Below the pieces are notes generated by a model that made no database searches, was not told the DNA's origin, and saw only the letters and a program-made list of their open reading frames with translations. From Halichondria panicea (taxonomy: Eukaryota; Porifera; Demospongiae; Suberitida; Halichondriidae), in the NCBI RefSeq assembly GCF_963675165.1, contig NC_087377.1, positions 15,682,198-15,746,197 of the forward strand: DNA of 64,000 bases. The letters run 5' to 3'. How positions within the stretch are numbered: the first letter of the stretch is position 1; each line of letters starts with the position of its first letter. Shown one piece after another: positions 51,412-63,024 of the stretch. Made by a program: the position numbers and the translations under genes.

Positions 51412-52892
51412 ATGAGTCCATGGACAGGGACTACTGAGGAACCTTCATCAAGAACATTAACAAGGTACAGTTATTCATAAATATTAAATTACAAAGCGAG
51501 AGGTCATTTCTTTTTGGAGGTTTAGAAAAATTCCTGGTGTCGCATATTTAGAGGGTCGTATCTAATTGGAGGTTACTCTACTATCCTCGATTATAGGCCG
51601 CTTAAATTATATTGTTTCTAGCGGCCTGGAATCTCGGCTGTGGTTTGACCTCTATTTAGGACGCGACATTAAAAAAAAATTGTCACACGCAGCAGTCGCT
51701 ACTTTTAGAGGTCAGAAAATTACCTAAGATCAAGGGGTGTCGCAAATTTGGAGGGTGGCCTTAAATTGAACAAGTACGGTACTTGTGTATAATGTGTAGT
51801 TGGTTATAATGTGGGCCCTAACTTTGGTCTTGTGCATGATACCCAGGTATGTACCCACACAGAGTTCACACCAAGTAACATAAAAGCAAACACTTAAAAA
51901 CTGTTTTAATACAGAGATACTACACGTAGGGACAGAGCCGACCGACGTGGAGACGGTTACTATCGCTACTGAAGAGGTGGTACCCAGTTCACAGTTTGAG
52001 ATAGAGATAAGTCAGAGTGATGATGGGGAGAGTGTGGAGCAGCTACAGGCCAGTGACTTGGGCCCTAACTTTGGTCTTGTGCATGATACCCAGGTAACAC
52101 ACACACACACACTTCACACCAAGTAACATATAAAAACTAGCACTTAAAACGCTTTTTTAAAGGTATCCTAGGACTTTTCGTTTTCGTATTATTTTCGCTT
52201 TCATATTACATGGTTAGAATTTGCATGATGGTAACTACCTCCCAAATAACGAACACACACACACACAAACACACACACACACTTGTTGTTCCCGCCCACT
52301 CACACAGGAGGTCCACACGCTAACTAGCGATGATGGTTTGCCCTCTGGCATGACCTCTGAGGATGGCTCCACCCTCAACGCTATAGGCCATGCCCTCATC
52401 CAGATGCAGCAAGGTGGACAGACCACCCCCTCATCTGGTTCAGAGTCTGGCCAAAAATTAATGGTGAATAAAGAAGACCAAATTTATCAGTGTGACGATT
52501 GCTTTTTTGCCAAATCCAAACGTTATAGGCCTCGATAAGTTATCCAAGTGCTTGTACATACTAATTACATGTAGAACCATGAGTATTATTGCTAATGTTT
52601 GATATAAAATAAGGTTTCTTGGAAGTGGTGTTGAAAAATAGTCAGTTTTTACTATGTTGTTGTGTGTGTTGAGGTCCTCTGTATGTGATGATCCCACCAT
52701 CCAGTAGTGCTGAGATACTGCATGCAATGGGTCGACCTATAGCACCCAAGATGAGCGGGATATCAACTATGGATTATCACACGGCCGACCCCATCGTTCA
52801 AATGCAGTTGTGAGTACACAGTTCATGTGATTGCCTACCTCTGCATAACATGTATGACAGTATGTGTTAGGGAAAGCATCATTCTTGCTACA

Positions 52893-53079
52893 TACAGTAT
52901 TACTAGAATATTTTGCTGTTGGTGAAAAACCTTTGCGAATCAGCCAAATCGGCAACCCTTTGCGATCTAACTATTGCGTTCTGGCACGGATCGTGTGTAT
53001 TTACCCAAAATTAGGTTTTGCAATTTTATTGTTTAAAAATTCGCATAATTATGCTCGTAAACATTCTAGTAATACGGTA
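52893..53079. mobile_element. Short inverted-repeat element in a USF-like intron (copy E)
   Basis: TACAGTATTACTAGAATATT and TAATACGGTA bound about 187 bp, the same element as in the other four copies. Confidence 0.6.
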
Positions 53080-53309
53080 ACTGTGAGGAGTGTTGTTATT
53101 ATGGTGGTTGGTTTGCAGGTCTGGGGATATGGCGGCCAACAGGGAAGCTCAGAGGAAGGCTACACACAATGAAGGTGCTGCAAATTCAATACTGAAAGTT
53201 AGAGTGTACAACAGATGTACATGTACGTACGTGGTCATAATGAAATAGAAGCATTTCCCACAAAGTACAGCTACGAAGTTTTAACATCAAATCTGCCACT
53301 TCTAAAACT

Positions 53310-54125
53310 AGTGTTCAAGCTGGCGCTGTGCTAATGCCTCTCGCCATGTTTTTGCTTTCGCTCAAAAGTATTAGAGTATTATCTATAATGAATTTTATAT
53401 TAAAGTTAGCTTATCTATATAAAGTCACTGAGAAGAAAAGACTTATTTACATGCATCTATTGTTGTTATTTATTGTATTATGTGGCTTACCAGGACCTCA
53501 AGAAAGAAGAAAATTGATTCTTCCAGGATCTGTAGTTCAGTGTATATAATATCTAAGAAGAAAAGACCTGTGTACATGCATATTGTTATCTATATTGTTA
53601 TATGGTAGTGTTTTGTGGCTAATACCAGGCCCTCAAGACAAAGATGATTCTGCCAGGAGAATCTGGATCTGGATCTTGGATATCACACATGGGGAATGAG
53701 CGCGCATTCGCATTACATCCACAGGAATAATTAAAGAGTGTGTCCAAAGAGATAAATGGCTACTGCTAGCTAGCTGTTTTCACAGATATTTTCTGAGTAT
53801 TGTAGCTAACAAAAAGCTAGCGCTTTAGTGCAAAGCTAACTCATATGTTGAATAGAAAGTTTGTGAGGACAGATGATGCTATGAAAGATTCTGAAGAGAC
53901 TGCAACAGCCTTCAATGTGAGTCAAACTAGCCATAACTGGAGAAAGAAGCTTTAGTTTGCTAATCCAAGAATCAAAATCCAAGAGAACGTGGCTAGAAGC
54001 CTATAGAAGCTGTTAGTTTTCGTCGCATTGCAACCGTTGAGCAGTTATAGCTGGAATACACACACAGACACACACAGTCAGCTTTACCGTATCTCTCGTG
54101 CGGCTACGCCTCGAGGCATAACTAA
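53310..54125. other. Copy-specific insertion in a USF-like intron
   Basis: Absent from copies A-D, this stretch of about 0.8 kb includes two diverged direct copies of a word around AGAAGAAAAGAC, TACATGCAT and TTGTTAT (53430-53480, 53560-53600) and, at 53936-54100, the dispersed repeat also found at 5770-5935. An open frame of 73 codons at 53328-53549 has no recognisable domain. Confidence 0.5.
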
Positions 54126-55929
54126 TAACTTGTTTTGTAGAGGCTATCTAATGCTGTAAACGCATTCTTAATTATTAATTATGCCTTGGTTTGTGTGTGT
54201 GTGAGGTCAAGGTTCATTCATTTTGCCAATTGGCTCAGCTTCATTGTACATGCCCTAAACACGATAATTACCAGTTGTTGTTGTTCTTACCACGCCCAGT
54301 TGACCGTTGTTGGCGTCGGGACAGGATCAACGAGCTCATCAAGATACTGGCTCAGATAGTGCCTGCTTGTCAGAAGAAAGACGCAACTATACTGGTTCCA
54401 TTGTCGGGGTGAGTGTGTGTGTCTGTTCATGTGTATACTAAAGTACTATTGAAAGCCATCGAAATAACTACTAACTTGGTTTTTTTTAAGCCTAAATTTC
54501 TTAATATTATTGCTAAGCTTTTTTAAGCATGCATTAGTGTAGAGCCCAGTGTTATGTTAGTAGTAGCATAGAATCCAGCAGAGGCCATCGTATATAACAC
54601 ATGTAGTTAGTTACACATAAAATATAATTGCTATTTTTTAACAGCAACTAAGTATGTTTTTTTGTTATCTCCACGTACATGTCTCACCCTCACGTCATGT
54701 TTCCCTGACTGCAGTATGTGTGCAGTATGTGTACAGCAAGGGAACGGTACTGGACAAGACAGTGGACTACTTGAAAGAGCTCGTATTTCAATCCTCTCAA
54801 CATATATAGTCATTGTCTCCAGCCTGACACCTTCGCAAGCACAACCTATGCACTTGTCAGCTTCGTCACAATTCTCTCCCCTCTTACAATCATCGCTGTC
54901 GACTGGAGCCTCTAATCCAAACACACCACTCTTAAGCTCACTCGTACAAACTCTATCCTCCATTGTGAGCACGACCACTTCTCCGTCCACTCCTGTACCG
55001 AAATCCTCCATGCTGTCACAAGCCAACAACAATGGCGGGGGTGGTCTCTCTGCCGCGGCTGCTGCTAGTCTGCTCAACACTCTGATTCTGGCTCAGAATG
55101 TGCTCACAAGCAACTCAAGTGCTGGTAGCCCCGGGCAAGATTCAATGTCTATGGAAACGGTGGACCAATCCTCTCAACAGTAGTGTACAGTATATTATAA
55201 TTGTGGACTGTTTATACTGTTCTAGTTTTAACGTGTGTTTTTTAGTAATCTCTCCTTCACTTACTATAGCTACATTGTCAGTATTATTATGTATACATAG
55301 TTTTTATACATGATATTTGTGTCTTATTCAGTGAACATAAAATAAAATTTGTTGTGAACATAGCCAAGCCCATTTATATATAAACCACGCCCATTATAAT
55401 TATGTGCAGCCTAGCCTCCATCTCAAGCCGCACTTCCTAGAAAGTTGGCCTGGTATAAACCGGTAATGGACTGCTTGTGCATGAGCTAACCATTAGCTGG
55501 CATTGAGAAGAACCTTCATCAAGAACAAGGTACGTGTGTATAATGTGTAGTTATGCAGTGCAATGAGTTGACTGTGTACTATTGAATGTACAGTACAAAG
55601 AATGGGAACCTAGCATGCTTACTAGTCTGTATGTACATGCACTTGTATACAAGGTATGCTTCAATGTATGCAGTTTAGGTGTGTACAGGGAAACGTGTGT
55701 CAATTGAGAACACTAGCTCACAATATTTGTACATGACATTGTACAGTACGTGTACCAGACCCTTCATCACACTACCAGTTTGAATGTGTCCATGTGTTGT
55801 TTATCCTGGCTACAGGACACTGCCGAGGGTAGCACTTCAGTGCTCTAGTTCTAATTGTAGATTGACTGATCGATTTGTCTTCTGTACTATTGTTTGATTT
55901 TTCCGCCCCTCATCTTTTCCGGCCCCCAG

Positions 55930-56462
55930 TTATGCGGCCATTTTTCAGCCCGGCCAAGTGTTGAGGAGACAAGAAGAGGCACTGAGAATGGAGGTAGAGG
56001 TACAGAGTACATTAGCTGGAAAATGCATTTGTGTCATACTTTGTAGAGTCCCTTAAAGTCATTCAAGGTCAGCTATAGTGTGTCCTATTTGAGGTGTGCA
56101 ATGTACAATCATGTACGACCCCCCCCCCCACACACACACACACACACACACCTTTAGGCGTACTATGCTGCTAAGAAGGCCACTCAGTGTGACTATGACC
56201 GTGTGACTCTTTAACCCCTCAGTTCCATTAGGATAACTGGGGGCCGGAAAAGATAAGCCTACTATGCTGCTAAGAAAGAGAGGGGCCTCACGTAAACTGG
56301 CCACTCAGTGTGACTATGATCATGTGACTCTTTAACCCCTCAGTTCCCGAGCCCCACCCCTCACTGTCTGACTTGGAAGAGGAGATAGACTTTGTATTCT
56401 GGGAGAAGGCGTCCACCCTACCCTCGGACAAGACCCCAACCAAGGACCTGAACTTGTTATGA
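55930..56462 (+). pseudogene. Gene X 3' exons, copy E, same rearrangement as copy D
   Basis: Exon-like 55930-55999 (YAAIFQPGQVLRRQEEALRM) and terminal exon 56344-56462 (DLEEEIDFVFWEKAS, KDLNLL) are present, and the TLTQDEED exon is missing. The rearranged junction GGCTACAGGACACTGCCGAG at about 55808 is identical to that of copy D, so it arose once. Confidence 0.4.
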
Positions 56463-56654
56463 GACTGTTAAATATTATTTTGTCTGTTTTTGTACTATTT
56501 TCTGGCAATGTAATTATGTATGTACCACTTCATGTCATCATAATAACTATAATTATATGCGATAAAATTCTGTTGCAACTTCAACATGATAAAAAGAATA
56601 TCAATATCGTTATAAACTCATCGCACAATTAAAGAGAAACAATTAACAAAATAA

Positions 56655-59600
56655 CTAATTAGCACTTATAGAAAAGAAATCAACAGTTGGAATATAATCA
56701 ATTTCTGTCTCTCCTCCGGCTACAATGACCTCTCCACTAGGAAGTACTGAGCATGTGCAGCAATATCGTGCAGTAGGCAGGTCTCCCACTTTCACCCACC
56801 TCCTGGTGTCAGGGTGGTAGAGGTGGATCGATGAACTTGGGTTGAATCCGTTCGCTCCACCAACGGCTAATAGTGACCTCCCAATACTGAGAGGAGCTGA
56901 TCGCACGAGTGGTACTTCCTGTAAGGTTTGCCAGAGAGTGGGTGTGTCCAGGTTGGAAAGGGCTTTTGCAATGAGTTCATCGAGGTCGGCGTGATGCACT
57001 GTCTTGGTTGGACTACTCACAGTGTGATCCCACCATCCCATTAGGTAGAGGGTGTTTCCTATGAGAGTTGATTTCAGATCTGATCGTGGGTTAGGTAGTG
57101 ACTGAGCAATGTACCATCTTCTTGATGCCACGTCCAACACCTCCACAGAGGAGAGGGAACATAATTTATCATCACGCCCACCAGCTACAATGATGTAGTT
57201 GTTGAAGGAGACAGCTGTTGAGGAATCATGAGCAATGTTCATTGGTGGGTACGGGTGAGTCCATTCTCCTGCTTCAAACATTGCAAGCTGATTGGTGGGT
57301 TTGTTGTTTTTTGGATCACGTCCTCCCACCAGCACTAGTCGATTAGCGAGTGATGTCATAGCGAACCACATGGCAGTGTACTCTGGTAGTTTGGTCCATT
57401 GATCTTGCTCGAGCTTCATCACTGTACACCCGTCACGATCATTGTCTGCACTACCTCCACCAACATACACCGTGTCACCGATAACAACACTCTGTACCGA
57501 GCGACCCATCTTGATTGGCATGTCTTTTCCTCTTCTCCATTTCAGAGTGAGTGGAGGTCTCAACTCTCTGGGAGGGGGACCCTGAATAATGAATGAGTGT
57601 AATTAGGATAGTGTCTACTAACAAGCGAGTGTTACTTGTAGCAATAATTGCATGCACACTAAATCACTTTCTCTAATTAGCTTAAGAGGCCACGCCCACC
57701 AGTCTAATAGAATGTACAGTACGATTATAAGAGATCAATGCTTCTACTATAGCTCTGCAATAATATAATGGTGCATTTTGTCTCACCTGTCTCTGCTGTT
57801 GAATGATGGCGTCTCTCCTGACCAGCTCAGCATCTTTGTTGGTGGAAATCTAAAACACAGACGTGAATATCATTAGTGGAAATTCTACAACAAAACGAGA
57901 CAATTTCTGCTAAAGGAAGTACATAATTATAGGCACACTCAAACGGATGTGTATTTAGCAGCTTAACATGATTTATACAATAGCATCAATTGTTGAGGTA
58001 TACTACTATTGTTGGAATCTCATCGACACACTTAGCTACATGTACGCAAACAAATATCATTATTGTAGTATAATACTAGCGTATAAGAGTGTGTGCATTT
58101 GGTGACTACTATAATACCTGTAAGAGAGTGGCCCTCTCAACTAGAGCAGCCTCTCTCTGGGAAATGAGATCAGTGATCGTTGACTCTTGTTCACTGAGTT
58201 GTCTGTCCTTGTCAGCAATCACACGATCTTTGGTGGCACGGACACTATACAATATCTGTATAAAAAAAGGTTATCAACATGCTAGCTCGTTGAACAAAAT
58301 AGCTTATAATGAACAAAATAAACTGGTTCTGCTGACCTGTTGCTGTCTAGCAAGCTGAGTATCTTTGTCCGCTACTTCCTCATCTTTTTGAACAAGTAGC
58401 CCATCTTTTTGTACCAGAAGTCCGTCCTTTTCATCTAGTTGATCGTCTTTTTGTGCCAGTAGTGCAACGCTCTGTTCGAGTTGGTTGTCTTTTTGCACTA
58501 GAAGTACATCTTTCTCAGTAAGTTGCTCATCTTTCCTCTCTAGTATCCTGTCCTTCTGGACCACCTCTCTCTGAGAACAGAGTACAGCATGCAGTGTCAG
58601 ACCCTTGCACCCACTAGCTCACTGGACTGGACTCACCTGTAGAGCCTCTATCCTCTTCTCCTTTGCCCTGAGGGTCCTGGCAGTCTTCACTCGTCCAATG
58701 TCCAGCTGGAGCAGTCCTCCGTCCATCTCCCTCCCCACCTCCTCCAGAGACGAGAGGAGCTCAGCGGTGGTCGGTCTTCTCTCTGGGGTGTTGGCCAGAC
58801 ACTCCCTCACCAGACCAAACAGAGGGTGCTCACGTCCACCCGCCAGACACCTCTCAAGGAGAGCCGTGTAGGGACCTCGACGCTCAAACTCTGAGCGAGC
58901 CAGAAGGTGGTCTGGGTTGTTGGGGTCGCTGTACGTGGGGGCAAGGAGATCTTCTGGAAACACCTAGTCCAATGACACGAGTGGAAGAACATGTTAATAC
59001 TGACTGTCATGATTGTTTTTATGTATGTCTGTATGTATGGAGAAAACGAGTGCATGTATATTCACCATCATACATACAAAATGCATTTGCTGAAGGTCAA
59101 CAATATTAAAGGGGGATCTCCCCAACACATACAAACACATACAACCACAATACTTATAAGGTAATTCACTGCATGAATGGTCACCAGGAATCTAACCTAT
59201 GAATATCATTAACTACACACATACTTGTGTGAGTGCAAATAATTGCAGCACTCCGAAAGAGAAGACGTCCAGACTGGGTCCGTACACACTGTGGCCTCTG
59301 TCAGAGAGGGCCTCGGGCGGCATGTACACCAGTGTCCCAGGAAACCTCGTCAGAGTCCTGGCCAGTCGACCAGGCTCCAGATTCACGATACGAGAGTTAC
59401 CAAAGTCGGTGATCTTGGCTCTCAGAGATGCCGTCAGTAGGACGTTCCTGGCAGTGAGGTCACGATGGACCACGGACTCACGATGCAGGTGGAGCAGCCC
59501 TCGAGCCACACAGACCAGAATGTACTGGGTGACAGAGAGGGGGATGTTGGGGGTGGACTCCAGGAGATCGTCCAGACTTGAGTCCAGCCTCTCCATGACC

Positions 59601-59987
59601 AGGAGGGGCAGTCGAGAGCCAGTCACGAAACACAGCCCAATGAATTGGGTGATGTTGGGGTGACGGATGCGAGCCATGAGTCGACACTCTCGGCGGTAGT
59701 TCCCAGCTAGGTTGGCCACTCCACCACGCTCGTCCGTCTCCAGGAGAACCTCGTGGATCTTCTTGGCTGCATACACCTCACCATTGATCATCACCTGTGC
59801 ATGGAGGCAGTCACACTTGAATAGCTAGCAGATACACTAGAGACAGTGCACAGAAACAGAGCATGCAGTGACTGACCTCTTGAACAGAGCCATAGGAGCC
59901 AGTTCCTAGAACTCTCTCCTCTCCAAAGTGCTCCACATTCTCCAGCACAAACTCCCTCAAGTGAGCATCATCTCGCAAAGAAAACAT
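56655..59987 (-). CDS. Tyrosine-kinase-like kinase with long coiled coil and Kelch propeller, 789 aa
   Basis: Exons in transcription order: 59877-59987, 59225-59794, 58637-58963, 58337-58570, 58118-58255, 57787-57849 and 56655-57581. They total 2370 nt in one open frame with phase-0 introns. The architecture matches 19128-22481: kinase (GTGSYGSV, AAKKI, HRDLTARN, DFGNSR, MPPEAL), long KD-rich coiled coil (three residues shorter in the fifth exon), short coil, then Kelch. Over the kinase and first coil exons only about four residues differ from the 19-22 kb copy, whereas the Kelch exon differs at about forty positions, mostly in blade loops. No Death domain, signal peptide or membrane segment is present. 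Confidence 0.85.
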
Positions 59988-60180
59988 TGCTAGTTAATAA
60001 CTCAGCTAGCTAGCGACTCACTCCAGCTAGCTACAAGATACACCCTTTTTCCTATTCCAATGTCCAATCACATGCAATAACAGCTGAATCAGCAAACCAC
60101 GTGGTCACCCAGCACCCATGGAACATGGAGCAAGTGGCTAACTATTGTCTCAGTGTTAGGTGGAGGCTTTGTCCAGTACT
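59988..60180. promoter_or_regulatory. Upstream region of the 56.7-60 kb kinase gene, E-box and empty transposon site
   Basis: CACGTG is at 60098-60103 within CCACGTGG, about 110 bp from the ATG. CACATG lies 30 bp nearer the gene. The sequence AAGTGGCTAACTATTGTCTC at about 60133-60152 is the uninterrupted counterpart of the element insertion at 22540-22956. Confidence 0.5.
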
Positions 60181-60487
60181 ATAATTTGTAGACCACAGTG
60201 ACATAGTCAGGACCATGGAGAGAGACCATTGCTGAGGAGGTGGGAATGGCAAGTTCCTGGCCAATCAGATGATCCTACATGACGAAGTTGCTCGTAAAGA
60301 TGCAAGTCTGATGACAATCTCAGGATGATGAGTGAGTGATAGTGTTGTTATTTAATAGCCTGATAGGATATACCTACTGCCAACATTTTCATGTTCACTG
60401 TACCCAAGTATTGTATTTGGATGGTCCGGAAAAACTGTTGTAAACTAGTAAATAGTATATGTATGTTGAGGAGCCTTCGCACGCGAG

Positions 60488-60741
60488 GGACTGGCAAACT
60501 GCCTATCAGTCACTCGTCTCAGCTGCAACGAGCATTGCAGCCTATCAGATTGCTCAACGTCATATTAGCCCTGTAATTGTAACCGCACTTACACTTCAGG
60601 GGATTCAATACATTCCATAGTAGCTAAATCTCATAGCAAAATATAACCACATTATCTATAATGATATTCATGTTTGCTAGTGTCATAATTATGATCCATA
60701 TATTCCGCTGAGACGAGTGACTGATAAGCAGTTTGCCATTC
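60488..60741. repeat. Inverted repeat, arms about 34 bp, span about 254 bp
   Basis: The left arm contains TGGCAAACTGCCTATCAGTC and the right arm its inverse GACTGATAAGCAGTTTGCCA. Similarity extends more weakly outward. It may be a degenerate transposable element. No target duplication was identified. Confidence 0.6.
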
Positions 60742-60955
60742 GCTCACGCTACGCGCCAGTCTACCTTTTTAATATCATCGAAATATACCTGCTATATACA
60801 GTTTCTTCTTTATAGTGCATAGTGTGCTTAAATCAATATGAAATTCATGCCCAAATTGTGGAAAATAAGCGTGGACAATATTTAAATAACACGCATAGTT
60901 TAGTACATGTATGTGTATTTGTATGTGTACATGTACTGAGTTTGCAATTCCTCAG

Positions 60956-62562
60956 GGCCATGTTCAAGCTGAACCCCAATGCAAAGACGTCAAGTTCAAC
61001 CTGAATGCCTAAGACTTCAAACCTCCGAGAGCAAGCTTCTCTCCAGTGGTCACTGCCTCCTCCACACCTCTCCGGTAAATGCAATCATATTATAATTGTG
61101 AAATAGCTTTTCCCGAATTTCGAATGTCAAAATGTGCATACCCCGGTCATAATAATCTGTCTTTGAGCTCGTGCATGCATGAACAATCTGCCATGATGAT
61201 CTTAGTATTAGCATTGTACATGTACGGGATTGATCCCCATCCAGAACTACGAAACTAGCTGGCAAAAAGGACATCTAATTATTATTGCATATTGAGAATG
61301 CATTTTCAGTTGGTTGTATAATTGTTGCTTAGCAGTGGACTTCATAAATGCTCTGTAGTACCCAAAAGGACAACTCCCCTAGAAGTGTCCTACTGGAATC
61401 AATATTAGGAGTTTTCACACTTTTTGTGTTTGGCCAGAGCCATTTGTTTATGCACAAGTCATATTTCTGCCTGACAGGGCCTTTGGGCCATAGCCTTGGG
61501 CCTTGTCTGAGACCATGTTGGAGTCAAAGCTCCATTCTCAAATTGTGATTATGCTTATTTATATGCGTTTGTTAATTTATTTGTGGTTTACGTGTCTGTG
61601 TCCATGAATAACTATTTGAACACGTCATAAAATGCAATTCATAGGACAGGAATGTTGCCACCAAACCAGTGTGGGCCCTGTTTTAGTACTCCTATAAAGG
61701 CTAGAGTATTGGTTATTGTACCTGTAGAAACTGGATTATTAGCGCTTACTCGATTATAAGCCCATGCTTAACTGCAAGTTTTTGATTTTAAGGTCATCTG
61801 TATTCCTTCCATTTCTCTCTATAATTTCATGTCATAATTATTATTGAATTTATGATTTTACTAGTTACCCTTATTTCTCTGCACACACACACACACACAC
61901 ACCCGCCCCCTCACTCACCCCTGCCACAGAGACAAGGCGACTGTCGAGTCCTCAGCCTCTGCCCTACAAGAGCAAAATAATTCCGTTTCTGCGTGTGTCA
62001 CCAAACTGGAGGTAAAAGTTTACGTAAGGACTTTGAGAAGGAGCGGAAAAATGGGTACAACACGTTTCCCTGTACACACCTCTCGCTATTAGGTAAAGGT
62101 CATGTAATTTACTTACTGTTATTATAACGTGTTATGTTAGGTAAGATCTTAGTATTATATTGGAGCATATTAGGTAAAGGGTTATCGTGTAGTGTTTTGT
62201 AAAACAGTCATCATAATCCTTAGTTTTACCGTATAACGGCTCTTGGGCTATCAGAAATGCTCATGGGTTCTAATATTCATGTTTCAATGTTATGAAACCA
62301 CACCCATCAATAGCTTTATCCCAGTTTTAATGTTCACGTTGGCTGCTCTGCCCCGAAAAACGTGAAATGTTGCACCTCACCTGCTACGGTACATGCTAAC
62401 ACTGTATATCACTATACAACCACTTGAATGCAGATAAAGCACAATCACTCTCTTTATTGTCTCCCAAGAAGTTAAGTAGCTAACTGTTCTCTGTTGCACA
62501 GGATGAGTGCTGACTCGGCTCTGTTTAAGTCCAAGAGCAAGAAATCAAAGTGGCTCGACTAG
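60956..62562 (+). pseudogene. Exons of an unrelated gene with a PAM2-like motif
   Basis: Exon 60956-61074 starts MFKLNPNAK, resembling the PABP-binding PAM2 core (LNPNAKxFxP). It then carries a diverged duplicate of about 26 bp (VKFNLNA then a stop) before DFKPPRASFSPVVTASSTPL, which is in another frame. That second frame ends in phase 2 and joins 61930-62011 (DKATVESSASALQEQNNSVS). A terminal exon near 62502-62562 encodes MSADSALFKSKSKKSKWLD and a stop, but its phase does not fit directly, so an exon may be missed. The protein family is not otherwise recognised. Confidence 0.3.
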
Positions 62563-63024
62563 TGAGTTGTGTCACGTCAGTTAGTGTGTAGAGTTGTAGT
62601 GAAGCTTTTCTTATTCTAGTCACTCTATAGAGATTATTATAGAATACAGTCAGGTTAATTAATGGACTCCATAGCGGACCTATGCCACCTCTAGAGTACA
62701 GCTATACTGTTTCACTGTATATCTTGAAGTAAGATTATAATCTAGTGCAATAAGATACTATTAGTGTTATGATTCTACTAAAACTCGTTCTCAAAAGTTT
62801 CAGCCTATAGCCTAGTTTTATTTTATTGCTCCCGTTACTTGCTGCTTAGCCAGGTCATATATACTATTGTATAACACTCCTCTGGTTTCTATAGATCTTT
62901 ATTATTTATGTCAACAGCCGAGGGTAGCACTTCAGTGCTCTAGTTCTAATTGTAGATTGACTGATCGATTTGTCTTCTGTACTATTGTTTGATTTTTCCA
63001 CCCCTCATCTTTTCCGACCCCCAG

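Larger units (their letters stand above)
51412..55183 (+). pseudogene. USF-like factor, copy E, basic region altered and zipper lost
   Basis: Exons: 51412-51464, 51915-52093, 52308-52463, 52674-52809, 53119-53174, 54300 to about 54410 and 54726-54809. Exon 52308-52463 lacks an in-frame 30 nt (QFLITRSTSS region) and has the 5-nt phase-breaking insertion. The basic region reads VDRCWRRDRIN, replacing the glutamate that contacts the E-box in bHLH proteins. The two-nt frameshift KKDATIL is shared with copy D. Helix 2 is followed by VFQSSQHI and a stop. The tail survives as a separate frame ending MSMETVDQSSQQ at 55183. Confidence 0.68.

Noticed and set aside
53328-53549. 73-codon hydrophobic frame in the copy E insertion
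   Set aside because: It lies within repeat-like sequence that recurs imperfectly just downstream, with no family resemblance.
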